Assembly: GCA_030699385.1 (NCBI GenBank)
Contig: JAUYMY010000004.1
Location: 1-34,039, forward strand
Direction: 5' to 3'
Source of the DNA: Methylobacter sp.
GTDB lineage: Bacteria; Pseudomonadota; Gammaproteobacteria; Methylococcales; Methylomonadaceae
Length of the DNA: 34,039 bases
Made by a program: the position numbers and the translations under genes. Position 1 is the first letter of the stretch. Every line of letters starts with the position of its first letter. A model generated the notes under the pieces. The model was given only the letters and a program-made list of their open reading frames with translations. It did no database searches and had not been told where the DNA came from. Below are positions 1-8,736 of this stretch, piece by piece.

Positions 1-1
1 A

Positions 2-787
2 ATGATAAACACTGAAAGCTTTGAACACTATAAAAGGTTGATAACAAAAACAGGTCAAGTAATGAATTTATGTTTTGAGCTACTCCCTGAAGCTCAAAAA
101 ATTTCGTGTATGGAGGAAATGAATAATCAAAAAATTTCAGAGATTTATGAACTGTTTGTTTATGATGAAATAGATTTTGGACAAATAAAAAATAGAAAAA
201 TACAAATATATTTATCTAAAGTATTTCCTAGTATTTTCGTTACACATGATAATTTCTTCTCTAATAATTACAATTTCTCTTTGTTAAAAAAAGAAAAACG
301 CTACACAGCCTTATTGATAGCACTTATTTCTGACTGTATAAGAAATACATGTCATATATCTGACCGTTTCATCAAGAAACGGTGGGATCAGGATGAAATC
401 TTAAAGTTCATCATTAATATTGACAGATTAAACGATAATGATGAACTTTCCGCAGACGAAAGTGCGCAATGGAACCAATTAAAATTAAGTAAGATCAAAT
501 TAGGAGAACTATATATCTTTATCGCCGACGAAGCATATGACAGTCCAGAATGGGTCTGGTTAGCAAATTTGATGTATGCAGATACAATCGCAATAGCAAC
601 TAACGCTTTGTCTAATAACTTTTCTTTCATAGGTAAATTGTTCATCGATATGGGAGCTATCAATAGCGCCTTGAAGCTATATGAGATAGATCAATGTGCA
701 TTCAACGAACCAAACCAATTAAGTCTTTTGGCCAGTAATGCAATAAAAATAGGCGCGTTAGAATGGGCAGTTAAATTAATAAATTAA
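2..787 (+). CDS. hypothetical protein, N-terminal part of a frameshifted Mrr-domain protein
   Basis: This 261-residue reading frame has no motif I recognise. It is rich in Leu, Ile, Asn and Lys, looks mainly alpha-helical, and is very AT-rich, unlike the genes from 1700 on. Its last residues (EWAVKLIN then stop) run straight into a second frame that continues KLIEQEP and leads into an Mrr-type nuclease domain. The two frames therefore look like one gene of about 425 codons broken by a single-base indel in the AT-rich stretch 775-787. The ATG at position 2 sits at the window edge, so the true start may lie further upstream. A regulatory or target-sensing N-terminal domain attached to the nuclease is inference from the domain order only. 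Confidence 0.6.
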   Translation: MINTESFEHYKRLITKTGQVMNLCFELLPEAQKISCMEEMNNQKISEIYELFVYDEIDFGQIKNRKIQIYLSKVFPSIFVTHDNFFSNNYNFSLLKKEKRYTALLIALISDCIRNTCHISDRFIKKRWDQDEILKFIINIDRLNDNDELSADESAQWNQLKLSKIKLGELYIFIADEAYDSPEWVWLANLMYADTIAIATNALSNNFSFIGKLFIDMGAINSALKLYEIDQCAFNEPNQLSLLASNAIKIGALEWAVKLIN

Positions 788-1272
788 TTGAGCAAGAGCC
801 TTACTACCCTAGTATTACAAACCACCAGAGTGAAATTAAACGCTTAGAACAAAGACACAAATTAAAGTCACAGCTTTCAATAGATTTTTCTAAAATAGAC
901 GAATTATCAGGTATAGAATTTGAGAACCTACTAATTGATAAATTCACTGCAATGGGATTCAAAGTAGAATCAACTCCCAGAACTGGGGATTTTGGAGCTG
1001 ATTTGATTGTAGAAAATATTGAAGAAAGCAGAATTATCGTGCAATGCAAACGATTTAAATCAAAAGTAAATTTAAAGGCTGTTCAGGAAGTAGTTGGAGC
1101 AATGGGGCATTACGCCGGTGATTATGGTGTAGTCATCACTAATAATTCATTTTTGAATAGCGCGGTTAAATTAGCTGAATCTCATGATATTGAATTATGG
1201 GATGGCGATAAACTCGTCAGTTTTTTAGCCGGTGACTTATCATTTTCTGAAATAATTGGTACACCTAAATAA
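775..1272 (+). pseudogene. Mrr-type restriction endonuclease domain, C-terminal part of a frameshifted gene
   Basis: Frame 1 is open from just after the stop at 772-774 to 1272 but has no ATG until 952, which lies inside the domain. The homologous region starts upstream of that ATG (LSGIEFENLL, about 910), so a start at 952 would cut the fold. Visible Mrr/PD-(D/E)xK features are the GIEFE helix, TGDFGADLIV with the catalytic Asp, IIVQCKRF with the Q-C-K active-site strand, and the VVITNNSF and LWDGDKL strands. Proteins with this domain cleave DNA, often modified DNA. The nuclease motifs are intact, but translation would need a frameshift or an alternative start. It may be a decayed gene, a sequencing indel, or a split system. 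Confidence 0.75.
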
Positions 1273-1292
1273 CCAGAAAAATAAAGAAGCAA

Positions 1293-1690
1293 AACAGGGT
1301 CGGAAAAACAGGGTCAGTACAATTTGGTAAACAACGTAACCGTGCAATTGGACGTTTTCGAGAGTTTGTTTCTCAGGGAATAGGGCAAGAAATTTGGCAC
1401 GACTTAAAACATCAAATTTATCTGGGTGATAATAAGTTTGTTGAAAAACAGATGCAGCACCTTGCTCACCAAGAAGATAAACTTTCAGAAGTCCCATTAA
1501 AACAGCGTCGAAAACCGGCTAAAAGTCTACTGGAATACCAGGAAAGCAATGCCTGTATAAATGAGGCTATTGTTGCTGCGTATCAGTCTGGTGGTTACAC
1601 AATGAATGAAATTGCCATACATTTTGGATGCCATTATTCGACAGTGAGTCGAGTGGTTGCACGATGCAAGACCTGACCTCATCTTTCGTT
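1293..1690 (+). mobile_element. remnant of a REP-associated (RAYT, IS200-like) transposon
   Basis: The block holds the 3' part of a Y1-transposase gene. It is bordered on the left by two copies of ACAGGGTC (1294-1301 and 1309-1316, the second extending to AGGGTCAG) and on the right by GACCTGACCTC just after CKT at the transposase C-terminus. Such GGGTCAG / CTGACC pairs are usual around RAYT genes. The 5' two thirds of the element, including the HUH and catalytic Tyr region, are missing. Confidence 0.6.
1323..1676 (+). pseudogene. 5'-truncated REP-associated tyrosine transposase (Y1_Tnp)
   Basis: The frame from 1323 reads FGKQRNRAIGRFREFV, then EIWHDLKHQIYLGDNKFVEK, a basic linker (LKQRRKPAKSLLEY) and a C-terminal helix-turn-helix (YTMNEIAIHFGCHYSTVSRV). 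This is the familiar C-terminal third of RAYT transposases, which mobilise or domesticate REP palindromes. The first ATG in frame is at 1452, but homology begins well before it and no catalytic HUH motif or Tyr is present upstream. The gene is therefore a relic. It follows the broken Mrr gene by only about 50 bases, which suggests an accessory insertion hotspot. Confidence is high for the family and moderate for the exact left boundary. Confidence 0.75.
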
Positions 1691-1700
1691 TACTTACAAA

Positions 1701-2744
1701 CTAATGAAACCAATGCGCATGGCGGATGCGCAAATCAACCTTGTCGCCCCGGTTTAGATGCAGGCGCCTGAATTGGTCATTGGGCATTTCGGCGTAAACG
1801 CTGGCGGCGTGCCCATTGATACCGCTCTTGACCAGCTCAATACGGATCAGCGCGCCTAAATGTTGCCAGTCTTTTAAGGTCACATAAGCATCGCTGTGAT
1901 GGGTCGATTTTTCAATGACAATGTCATGCGGGCGGACGTGGGCAATCTTGCCTTTTTGCTGCGCCGCTGATAAGCCGGCGGTTTGCAGCCAATCGGCATC
2001 GTGCTCTTCCAGGTCGAACACATTGGTCTGGCCGATAAAGCGCGACACGAAGGCATTGGCCGGGTGGTCGTAAATATCGCCGGGCGCGCCTTGCTGCTCG
2101 ATGCGCCCGTGGTTAAGCACGACCACCTGACTGGCGACTTCCATCGCCTCTTCCTGGTCATGGGTGACGAAAATGCTGGTGACATTCAGATCGTGATGCA
2201 GGTTGCGCAGCCATTGGCGTAAGTCCTTGCGCACACTGGCATCGAGCGCGCCGAACGGTTCATCCAGCAATAATACCGATGGCTCCACGGCCAAGGCGCG
2301 CGCCAAGGCGATACGCTGGCGCTGGCCGCCGGAGAGCTGGTCGGGATAGCGGTCATGCAGCCAGTCGAGTTGCACTAGGCTCAATAAGTCATGCACTTTC
2401 TTGCGGATAATGGCTTCGCCAAGGCGCTCGCGGCGCGGCTTGACCCGTAAACCGAAAGCCACGTTTTCAAATACGGTCATGTGCCGGAACAGGGCATAGT
2501 GCTGGAATACAAAACCGATTTGACGGTTTTTGACCGGCTGATCGGTGACCCGGTCGCCTTTTAAAAACACATCGCCCTGGTCGGCCTGTTCCAGGCCGGC
2601 AATGATACGCAGCAAGGTGGTTTTGCCGCAGCCGGACGGCCCCAGCAAGGCCACCAATTCGCCTTCGGGAATGTCGAGACTGATATTGTCCAGCGCGGTA
2701 AACGCGCCAAAATGTTTGCTGATGTTGTTTACGCTGATGCTCAT
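1701..2744 (-). CDS. cysA: sulfate/thiosulfate ABC transporter ATP-binding protein CysA
   Basis: This 347-aa protein is the cytoplasmic ATPase that drives sulfate/thiosulfate import. Its ABC core is complete: Walker A GPSGCGKT (35-42), Q-loop Q81 in FVFQHYALF, signature LSGGQ (137-141), Walker B LLLDEP (158-163), D-loop and switch His195 in [10 protein letters not shown]-terminal TOBE-like regulatory domain (about 240-347, VRPHDIVI) follows. ATG start with AGGAATCC upstream. It is the last gene of the sbp-cysT-cysW-cysA operon, 62 bases after cysW. The CysA-type assignment rests on these neighbours, since ABC ATPases alone do not reveal the substrate. Confidence 0.95.
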   Translation of the reverse strand: MSISVNNISKHFGAFTALDNISLDIPEGELVALLGPSGCGKTTLLRIIAGLEQADQGDVFLKGDRVTDQPVKNRQIGFVFQHYALFRHMTVFENVAFGLRVKPRRERLGEAIIRKKVHDLLSLVQLDWLHDRYPDQLSGGQRQRIALARALAVEPSVLLLDEPFGALDASVRKDLRQWLRNLHHDLNVTSIFVTHDQEEAMEVASQVVVLNHGRIEQQGAPGDIYDHPANAFVSRFIGQTNVFDLEEHDADWLQTAGLSAAQQKGKIAHVRPHDIVIEKSTHHSDAYVTLKDWQHLGALIRIELVKSGINGHAASVYAEMPNDQFRRLHLNRGDKVDLRIRHAHWFH

Positions 2745-2806
2745 GATGGATTCCTGAATGTAAATCTTTAACTATGTGCTTGTGGGGGGCGGCCACAACT
2801 GAATCT

Positions 2807-3688
2807 TTAATGCACTTCAACCGCCTGCTTGGCGGCTTCCTGTTTTTGCTTCCACTCCAGCACGGTCTTAAACACCAGCGTGACCACGGCCAACGCGGCG
2901 AGTATTGACGCGCCGGCAAAAGAGCCGACAAAATCGTATTCGTTGTAACTGACTTCGATGTGCAGCGGCAGCGTGTTGGTGAGTCCGCGAATATGGCCGG
3001 ACACCACCGAAACCGCGCCAAATTCGCCCATGGCTCTGGCGTTGCACAACAATACGCCGTTCAACAAACCCCATTTGACATTCGGCAGGGTGATTTTGAA
3101 AAAGGTTTGCCAGCCGCTGGCGCCCAGCGACAGCGCGGCTTCCTCTTCTTCATGGCCGATTTCCTGCATCAGCGGAATCAACTCGCGCGCCACAAACGGA
3201 AAAGTCACGAACAAGGTCGCCAGAATGATGCCCGGTACGGCAAAAAGGATTTTAATGTCATGCTCGGAAGCCCAAGACCCCAGCCAACCTTGCGCGCCGA
3301 AAATCAGCACATAAATCAAACCGGCAATCACCGGCGACACCGAAAACGGCAGGTCGATCAGCGTAATCAGCAGGCTTTTGCCGCGAAAATCAAAACGCGC
3401 TATCGCCCAAGCGGCGGACACGCCAAACACCGTAGTCAATGGCACGGTGACCACGGCAACCAACAGCGTCAGCCGCATTGCCGCCAGCGCATCGGGATGG
3501 CTCAGGCTGGCGCTGTAGGCGTCCCAGCCTTTGGCAAAGGCTTCGATCAGCACGGTTAGCAGCGGCAACAGCAAAAACAAACCTATCACCGCCAAGGTGG
3601 CTACGATCAAGGCATAACGCACCCAGTCGGGATCGGACAGTGTGAGTTTTTTTGAAGCGAGAAAAGAGGTGGCGGAAATGGCATTCAT
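2807..3688 (-). CDS. cysW: sulfate ABC transporter permease CysW
   Basis: This 293-aa inner-membrane permease has about six membrane segments (the first near 27-50, [19 protein letters not shown]). The EAA loop that docks on CysA is visible as [19 protein letters not shown], and the CysW-like [17 protein letters not shown] stretch follows. It pairs with CysT to form the channel. The start ATG has a good GAGGAAAACCTG ribosome site 5' of it. It follows cysT by 10 bases, so translation is probably coupled. Confidence 0.94.
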   Translation of the reverse strand: MNAISATSFLASKKLTLSDPDWVRYALIVATLAVIGLFLLLPLLTVLIEAFAKGWDAYSASLSHPDALAAMRLTLLVAVVTVPLTTVFGVSAAWAIARFDFRGKSLLITLIDLPFSVSPVIAGLIYVLIFGAQGWLGSWASEHDIKILFAVPGIILATLFVTFPFVARELIPLMQEIGHEEEEAALSLGASGWQTFFKITLPNVKWGLLNGVLLCNARAMGEFGAVSVVSGHIRGLTNTLPLHIEVSYNEYDFVGSFAGASILAALAVVTLVFKTVLEWKQKQEAAKQAVEVH

Positions 3689-3698
3689 CAGGTTTTCC

Positions 3699-4526
3699 TC
3701 ATAATTGTCCTGAACGGCGGCGCACCCACCATTGCAGTCCGTTAATCAGTAACAGCAGCAAAAACGACAGCAGCAGCATGGTCAAGCCAATCGCGGTGGC
3801 GCCGGCGTAATCGTATTGTTCCAGTTTGGTGATGATCAGCAGCGGCACGATTTCCGAGATATACGGCATGTTGCCGGCAATGAAAATCACCGAGCCGTAC
3901 TCGCCGACGCCGCGCGCAAACGCCAGCGCAACGCCGGTAATGGTCGCAGGCAAAATATTGGGCAGTATCACTTTAATAAAGGTTTGCAAACGGGTCGCGC
4001 CCAAACTGGCGGCGGCTTCTTCCATCGCGGTGTCGAATTCCTGCAACACCGGCTCGATGGTGCGCACCACAAACGGCAGGCCGATAAAAATCAGCGCGAA
4101 AGTGATGCCCAGCGGCTTGTAGGCGATTTGTATGCCGGTGCTGTCCATCACCAGCTTGCCGATCCAGCCGCGCGGTTCGTAGATAGTAGCCAGCACGATA
4201 CCGGCCACGGCGGTCGGCAGCGCAAACGGCAAATCAATCAAGGCGTCGAACAGGCGCTTGCCGGGAAAGTTATAACGCACCAGCGACCAGGCGATAATAA
4301 AGCCGAACACACCGGCGACAAAGGCGGCAATCAGCGCCGCACCGAAACTGATGCGGAACGAAGCCTGCACCCGCGCATTGGTCAGTATCGCCCAATATTC
4401 ATCCAGGCTGAGCTGAAAGGTTTTCATCAGCATCGCGCTGAGCGGAATCAGCACGATCAAGGCCAGATAAACCAAGGTAAAACTGATGGCCGGGCGAAAT
4501 CCCGGCATGATGTTGCTTTGTGCCAT
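3699..4526 (-). CDS. cysT: sulfate ABC transporter permease CysT
   Basis: This 275-aa permease is the partner of CysW. It shows about six hydrophobic segments, the EAA motif [19 protein letters not shown], and the family stretch [19 protein letters not shown]. The frame is open up to 4664, but that longer version would run into the end of sbp (stop at 4582). The ATG at 4526 ([10 protein letters not shown]) places the first membrane helix about 15 residues in, as usual for CysT, and leaves a 55-base gap after sbp. I chose this start, although its ribosome site is weak. Confidence 0.93.
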   Translation of the reverse strand: MAQSNIMPGFRPAISFTLVYLALIVLIPLSAMLMKTFQLSLDEYWAILTNARVQASFRISFGAALIAAFVAGVFGFIIAWSLVRYNFPGKRLFDALIDLPFALPTAVAGIVLATIYEPRGWIGKLVMDSTGIQIAYKPLGITFALIFIGLPFVVRTIEPVLQEFDTAMEEAAASLGATRLQTFIKVILPNILPATITGVALAFARGVGEYGSVIFIAGNMPYISEIVPLLIITKLEQYDYAGATAIGLTMLLLSFLLLLLINGLQWWVRRRSGQL

Positions 4527-4581
4527 GTCAGTAATCTTTTTGTATTGGCGAAACGTGGGCAGAACTGTGGCAGTTAAACCG

Positions 4582-5586
4582 TTATGGCGCGTAGATTTGA
4601 TCGAAATAGCCGCCATCATCGAAATGATCTTTTTGCGCTTTTGCCCAGCCGCCGAAACCTTCATTGACGGTAAACAGCTCCAGTTTCGGAAAGCGTTTCA
4701 AATCTTCAGGATCGGCATGTTCAGGTTGCGAAGGACGATAAAAATGCTTCGCCGCCAGTCTTTGCCCAACCGGTGAATACAGGTAGTGCAGATAGGCTTC
4801 GGCCAAATCCAGGTTGCCGGTTTTTTTGGCCACTTTATCGACCACTGTGACTGGCGTTTCGGCTTTGATACTGACCGGCGGCACGATAATTTCATAGCCA
4901 CCTGTGCCCTGCTCTTTCAGCGCCAAAAAGGCTTCATTTTCCCAGGTGATCAACACGTCGCCGATACCGCGCTGAATAAACGTGGTGGTCGAGCCGCGCG
5001 CACCGGAATCCAGTACCGGCACATTCTTGTAAACTTTTTGCACAAAATCTTTGGCAGCCTCTTTGCTGCCGTAATTCTTTTCGCCAAATGCCCAGGCGGC
5101 CAGATAATTGTAACGCGCACCGCCTGAGGTTTTAGGGTTGGGCGTAATGACCGAAACGCCTGCTTTAGCCAGATCATCCCAATTTTTAATGGCTTTGGGA
5201 TTGTCTTTACGCACTAAAAACACGATGGTAGAGGTGTACGGCAGGCTGTTATTGGGCAAACGGCTTTGCCAGTTTTCAGGCAAGATGCGCGCCTTTTTGG
5301 CGATTTGATCGATGTCGTAAGACAGCGCCAAGGTGACTACATCGGCTTCCAAGCCGTCGATCACCGCACGGGTCTGCTTGCCTGCGCCGCCGTGGGATTG
5401 CTGCACTTTAACGTCTTCGCCGGTTTTTTCTTTCCAGTATTTAATAAATTCGTTGTTGAAATCCTGATACAGCTCCCGGGTCGGGTCGTAGGATACATTC
5501 AGCAGCGTTCTGTCGGCCAAGGCCGTCGTGCTTGACAACAAGGCCAGACTGAAAAGCACGAGCTTTAAGGGCGTAGTAAATTTCAT
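4582..5586 (-). CDS. sbp: periplasmic sulfate-binding protein Sbp
   Basis: This 334-aa protein is the solute receptor of the transporter. A Sec signal peptide ([23 protein letters not shown]) ends in ALADRT, giving cleavage near residue 24. Diagnostic sulfate-binding stretches follow: [31 protein letters not shown] (SHGGSGKQ type), [16 protein letters not shown] and ITWENEAF. It is the first gene of the operon, with AAGGAA 8 bases before the ATG. About 250 bases of leader separate it from the divergent gene at 5838, so the sulfur-responsive promoter should lie there. The protein is full length with no unusual residues. Confidence 0.95.
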   Translation of the reverse strand: MKFTTPLKLVLFSLALLSSTTALADRTLLNVSYDPTRELYQDFNNEFIKYWKEKTGEDVKVQQSHGGAGKQTRAVIDGLEADVVTLALSYDIDQIAKKARILPENWQSRLPNNSLPYTSTIVFLVRKDNPKAIKNWDDLAKAGVSVITPNPKTSGGARYNYLAAWAFGEKNYGSKEAAKDFVQKVYKNVPVLDSGARGSTTTFIQRGIGDVLITWENEAFLALKEQGTGGYEIIVPPVSIKAETPVTVVDKVAKKTGNLDLAEAYLHYLYSPVGQRLAAKHFYRPSQPEHADPEDLKRFPKLELFTVNEGFGGWAKAQKDHFDDGGYFDQIYAP

Positions 5587-5686
5587 GGTTGTTTCCTTAA
5601 ATTAAAGTTTATCGCAAAAGTGCCGGAACCCAGGCTATATTAAGGACATTCGTCAGCTTATAAAAACGATATATTTAGAACTAATC

Positions 5687-5701
5687 ATCTAAAAATTAGA
5701 T
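5687..5701. promoter_or_regulatory. AT-rich palindrome between sbp and the radical SAM gene
   Basis: ATCTAAAAATTAGAT is a perfect palindrome with 6-base arms around AAA. It lies in the 251-base divergent intergenic region, about 100 bases upstream of sbp and 137 upstream of the plus-strand gene. It could be an operator, but I recognise no regulator site and the AT-rich context makes chance occurrence plausible. Confidence 0.2.
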
Positions 5702-5837
5702 AACCATGGCGACAGCTAGCCCGAAGAATAGGATTCTAAGTAGCATTACTTAACACGAAGAAAATTATTTATTTTATGCCGCCAATCAGTCATGCTGGAA
5801 AAACAGACTTCTTATTAACGGAACCGGGAGAATACAG

Positions 5838-6923
5838 ATGACTGATTTTGTTAGCGACGATACGGTAACAACCCGTTACTGGCACCGCTTGGATGATGGC
5901 CGCGTGCAATGCGATTTATGCCCGCGCTTTTGTAAAATGCACAAAGACCAGCGCGGCCTGTGTTTTGTCAGGCAGAATTTGGACGAGCAGATTGTGATGA
6001 CCAGTTATGGCCGTTCCAGCGGCTTCGCCATTGACCCGATTGAAAAAAAACCGCTGAACCATTTTTTACCCGGCACTCCGGTATTTTCATTTGGAACCGC
6101 CGGTTGCAATCTGGCCTGCAAGTTTTGCCAAAATTGGGACATCAGTAAATCCAGGGAAATGGATACCCTGATGAGCAAGGCATTGCCGGAAACGATTGCA
6201 CAGGCGGCGCGCGATTACGGCTGCGACAGCGTCGCTTACACCTATAACGATCCGGTGGTGTTCCATGAATATGCGATTGATACCGCCCAAGCCTGCCGCG
6301 CACTGGGCATAAAATCGGTGGCGGTATCGGCGGGTTATGTGTGCGCGCAGCCCAGAGCTGAATTTTATCAATGGATGGATGCCGCCAATATTGATTTGAA
6401 AGCGTTTAGCGAGCGTTTTTATCACGAGATTACCGGCGGTCATTTGCAGCCGGTGCTGGAAACTTTGCAATATATCAAACACGAAACTTCGGTGTGGCTG
6501 GAATTGACCACGCTGCTTATTCCCGGCGAAAACGATTCGGAAGCTGAACTGGAGGCGATGACGCAATGGGTGGTCGAGCATCTGGGCCCGGATGTGCCGA
6601 TGCACTTTACCGCCTTTCACCCGGACTGGAAGATGCAGCACACGCCGCCTACGCCGCTGGCAACCTTGTTGCAGGCGCGGCAGATTGCGCTAAAAAATGG
6701 CGTGCGTTACGCCTACGTCGGCAATGTGCATGACAAATCCGCAGACAGCACTTATTGCCATCATTGCCAGAAGTTATTGATAGGCCGCGATTGGTATCAA
6801 TTATCCGAATGGAACATGAATGGCTCGGGGCATTGCTTGTTTTGCGGCGAACAGTGCGCCGGCGTATTCAAATCCAAGCCGGGGACTTGGGGCGCAAAAC
6901 GACAGGCGGTGGCGATGGGCTGA
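5838..6923 (+). CDS. amrS: AmmeMemoRadiSam-system radical SAM protein AmrS
   Basis: This 361-aa radical SAM enzyme has the CxxxCxxC iron-sulfur motif at Cys90-Cys94-Cys97 (GTAGCNLACKFCQNW). The N-terminal Cys cluster (CDLCPRFC and GLC, 25-42) and C-terminal zinc-ribbon-like CHHC and CLFCGEQC pairs are typical of the AmrS/PflA-like group. Radical SAM proteins cleave S-adenosylmethionine to a 5'-deoxyadenosyl radical; the substrate of this family is not established. A strong GGGAGA ribosome site precedes the ATG. The usual AMMECR1-like and Memo-like partners are not in the window. It is monocistronic and converges on lysA. Confidence 0.85.
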   Translation: MTDFVSDDTVTTRYWHRLDDGRVQCDLCPRFCKMHKDQRGLCFVRQNLDEQIVMTSYGRSSGFAIDPIEKKPLNHFLPGTPVFSFGTAGCNLACKFCQNWDISKSREMDTLMSKALPETIAQAARDYGCDSVAYTYNDPVVFHEYAIDTAQACRALGIKSVAVSAGYVCAQPRAEFYQWMDAANIDLKAFSERFYHEITGGHLQPVLETLQYIKHETSVWLELTTLLIPGENDSEAELEAMTQWVVEHLGPDVPMHFTAFHPDWKMQHTPPTPLATLLQARQIALKNGVRYAYVGNVHDKSADSTYCHHCQKLLIGRDWYQLSEWNMNGSGHCLFCGEQCAGVFKSKPGTWGAKRQAVAMG

Positions 6924-7010
6924 GCTTGCCGCGACGAAGGCATCGCTTCCGCATCATTAGGTTATTTCCGAAAAATAATGCCCCTTGATGATCGGAATCT
7001 GTAAAAAAGA

Positions 7011-7130
7011 GTCCACGAAAAGCACGAAAGCCACGAAAAAAAGCAGTCAAAATAATAGTATTGCTTATTTTCTTGTCGCCTGGGCGATACCTACTTTTGG
7101 CTTTTCGTGTTTTTCGTGCTTTTCGTGGAC
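7011..7130. repeat. palindromic CACGAAA repeat, copy A
   Basis: GTCCACGAAAAGCACGAAA at 7011-7029 is repeated as its exact reverse complement at 7112-7130, a 19-base perfect inverted repeat about 80 bases apart. Further CACGAAA/TTTCGTG units extend both arms inward. It sits in the 247-base convergent space between the radical SAM gene and lysA. Related copies are at 28466 and 30596. The RNA could fold into a long hairpin and act as a 3'-end structure. Confidence 0.75.
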
Positions 7131-7169
7131 AAATATTTAAGGCTGTTTTTTCAGAAAATCGCCTTAGCC

Positions 7170-8417
7170 TTAGGGCAATAAATGTTCACCCGCCCAAAGC
7201 TGGGCAATACTTTCCCGTTCCCGGATCAAATGCAGGCTGCTGCCGTCCACCATCAGTTCGGCAACGCGCGGTCTGGAGTTGTAATTTGAACTCATAGTGA
7301 AGCCGTAGGCGCCGGACGAGCGTATCGCCAACAAGTCGCCTTGAGCGATTTTAAGCGCACGGTCTTTGCCCAAAAAATCGCCGGTTTCACAGACCGGGCC
7401 GACAATATCCCAGGCGGTTTCGACCGCGTCGCTGGCCAAGCTGACCGGAATTATGTTCTGCCAAGCGCCGTATAAAGACGGGCGCACCAAATCATTCATT
7501 GCCGCATCGACAATGGCAAAATTCTTGTGCGCGGTCGGTTTAAGGTACTCCACCTGCGTCACTAAAATACCGGCATTACCGACGATAGCACGGCCGGGTT
7601 CCAGCAAAATCTCAAAAGAAGTTTCGCCCAAACGCGCCAAAATCGCCTGAATATAATCGGCAGGTTCGGGCGGCTGTTCGTCGTTATAACAAATGCCCAA
7701 ACCGCCGCCCAAATCCAGATGATGCAAATGAATGCCATCGGCTTCAAGCACGGCAACCAAGTCAAGCACCTTATCTAAGGCATCCAAAAACGGCCGGGTT
7801 TCAGTCAGTTGCGAACCGATATGGCAATCTATACCGACCACATTGATATGCGGCATGGCGGCGGCGCGGCGGTATTCGGTCAAGGCTTGTTCTATATCAA
7901 TGCCGAATTTGTTTTCTTTTAAACCGGTGGAAATATAAGGATGGGTGTTGGCATCGACATCGGGATTAACCCGGAAAGACACCGGCGCAATCACGCCGAG
8001 TTGCCCGGCCAGCCGATTAATGCGATCAAGCTCGTCACTGACCTCGATATTAAAACAACGGATGCCGATTTTTAACGCCGCCAGAATTTCATCCTCGCGT
8101 TTGCCGACACCGGAAAAAACGATTTTTGAAGGCAAGCCGCCGGCAACAATGACCCGCTCCAATTCGCCCAACGAGACAATATCGAAGCCCGAACCTAAGC
8201 GCGCCAACACATTGAGCAGGGCAATATTGGAATTGGCCTTGACCGCGTAACAGATCAAATGCGCTTGTGCGCCGAAAGCCCGGTCGAATGCCAGCCAATG
8301 CCGCTCCAGTGTGGCGCGTGAGTAGACGTAGCAAGGGCTGCCGTATGTGTAGACGATGTCCTGCACGGCGACATCTTCGGCGAACAGCTCGCCGTTTCGG
8401 TAATTAAAAAAATCCAT
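7170..8417 (-). CDS. lysA: diaminopimelate decarboxylase LysA
   Basis: This 415-aa fold-type III PLP enzyme converts meso-diaminopimelate to L-lysine and CO2, the last step of lysine synthesis. Lys60 in CYAVKANSN is the PLP lysine. Other family motifs are FDIVSLGELERV, IDCHIGSQLTE, LDLGGGLGICY (phosphate loop), LLEPGRAIVGNAG, the active-site CETGDFLGKDR and the C-terminal YGFTMSSNYNSRPR. It starts 2 bases after the stop of the small lipoprotein gene lptM, the usual arrangement in gammaproteobacteria. Length is normal. Confidence 0.97.
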   Translation of the reverse strand: MDFFNYRNGELFAEDVAVQDIVYTYGSPCYVYSRATLERHWLAFDRAFGAQAHLICYAVKANSNIALLNVLARLGSGFDIVSLGELERVIVAGGLPSKIVFSGVGKREDEILAALKIGIRCFNIEVSDELDRINRLAGQLGVIAPVSFRVNPDVDANTHPYISTGLKENKFGIDIEQALTEYRRAAAMPHINVVGIDCHIGSQLTETRPFLDALDKVLDLVAVLEADGIHLHHLDLGGGLGICYNDEQPPEPADYIQAILARLGETSFEILLEPGRAIVGNAGILVTQVEYLKPTAHKNFAIVDAAMNDLVRPSLYGAWQNIIPVSLASDAVETAWDIVGPVCETGDFLGKDRALKIAQGDLLAIRSSGAYGFTMSSNYNSRPRVAELMVDGSSLHLIRERESIAQLWAGEHLLP

Positions 8418-8419
8418 GA

Positions 8420-8608
8420 TTATTGGTTGGCTTCAGGCTTAATGTCGGGTTTGGTTTCAGGTTTGATTTCAGGCTTAGGTTCCGGTTTCACTTCAGGTTG
8501 GACATGAATCGGCGGCACCTGGCCCGGTAAATACAGCGGCCCGGATTGCCCGCAGCCGGATAAAACCGGGTTAATCAATAACAGCAGTAATAATTGGTAC
8601 GATTTCAT
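8420..8608 (-). CDS. lptM: LptM-like small outer-membrane lipoprotein
   Basis: This 62-aa lipoprotein has a signal peptide ending in a lipobox (PVLSGC, Cys19) followed by GQSGPLYLP, the hallmark of LptM (YifL). In E. coli LptM assists maturation of the LptDE lipopolysaccharide translocon at the outer membrane. The location immediately upstream of lysA supports the call. The C-terminal half is a low-complexity run of KPE/KPD units (VKPEPKPEIKPETKPDIKPE), encoded by an imperfect 12-base tandem repeat and longer than in the short enterobacterial homologues; it may span periplasmic space. Confidence 0.85.
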   Translation of the reverse strand: MKSYQLLLLLLINPVLSGCGQSGPLYLPGQVPPIHVQPEVKPEPKPEIKPETKPDIKPEANQ

Positions 8609-8736
8609 GGTAGGTCATCACACAGCATTGTTGTAAATTAGGAGCAAAATTAACGGCTCATGGCAAGAACGGTGGCTATAATAAGCCCAATTGCCACAAA
8701 AGGCATTAGAAATGCGCGCACTCTGTTTATCTTCAT

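Noticed and set aside
1240..1497. Minus-strand 85-codon ORF over the Mrr end and RAYT relic
   Set aside because: It is antisense to two recognisable coding remnants and has no domain.
2960..4577. Long plus-strand ORFs (up to 253 codons) opposite cysW and cysT
   Set aside because: They are antisense shadows of well-conserved permease genes, have Arg/Gln/His-rich composition and no recognisable domain.
5601..5837. Sulfur-regulator (CysB-type) binding site upstream of sbp
   Set aside because: Expected from biology, but no sequence here matches a site I could defend.
7011..7130. CACGAAA repeats as a CRISPR array
   Set aside because: Units are 7-9 bases, arranged as inverted arms, without constant repeats and unique spacers of fixed length, and no cas gene is present.
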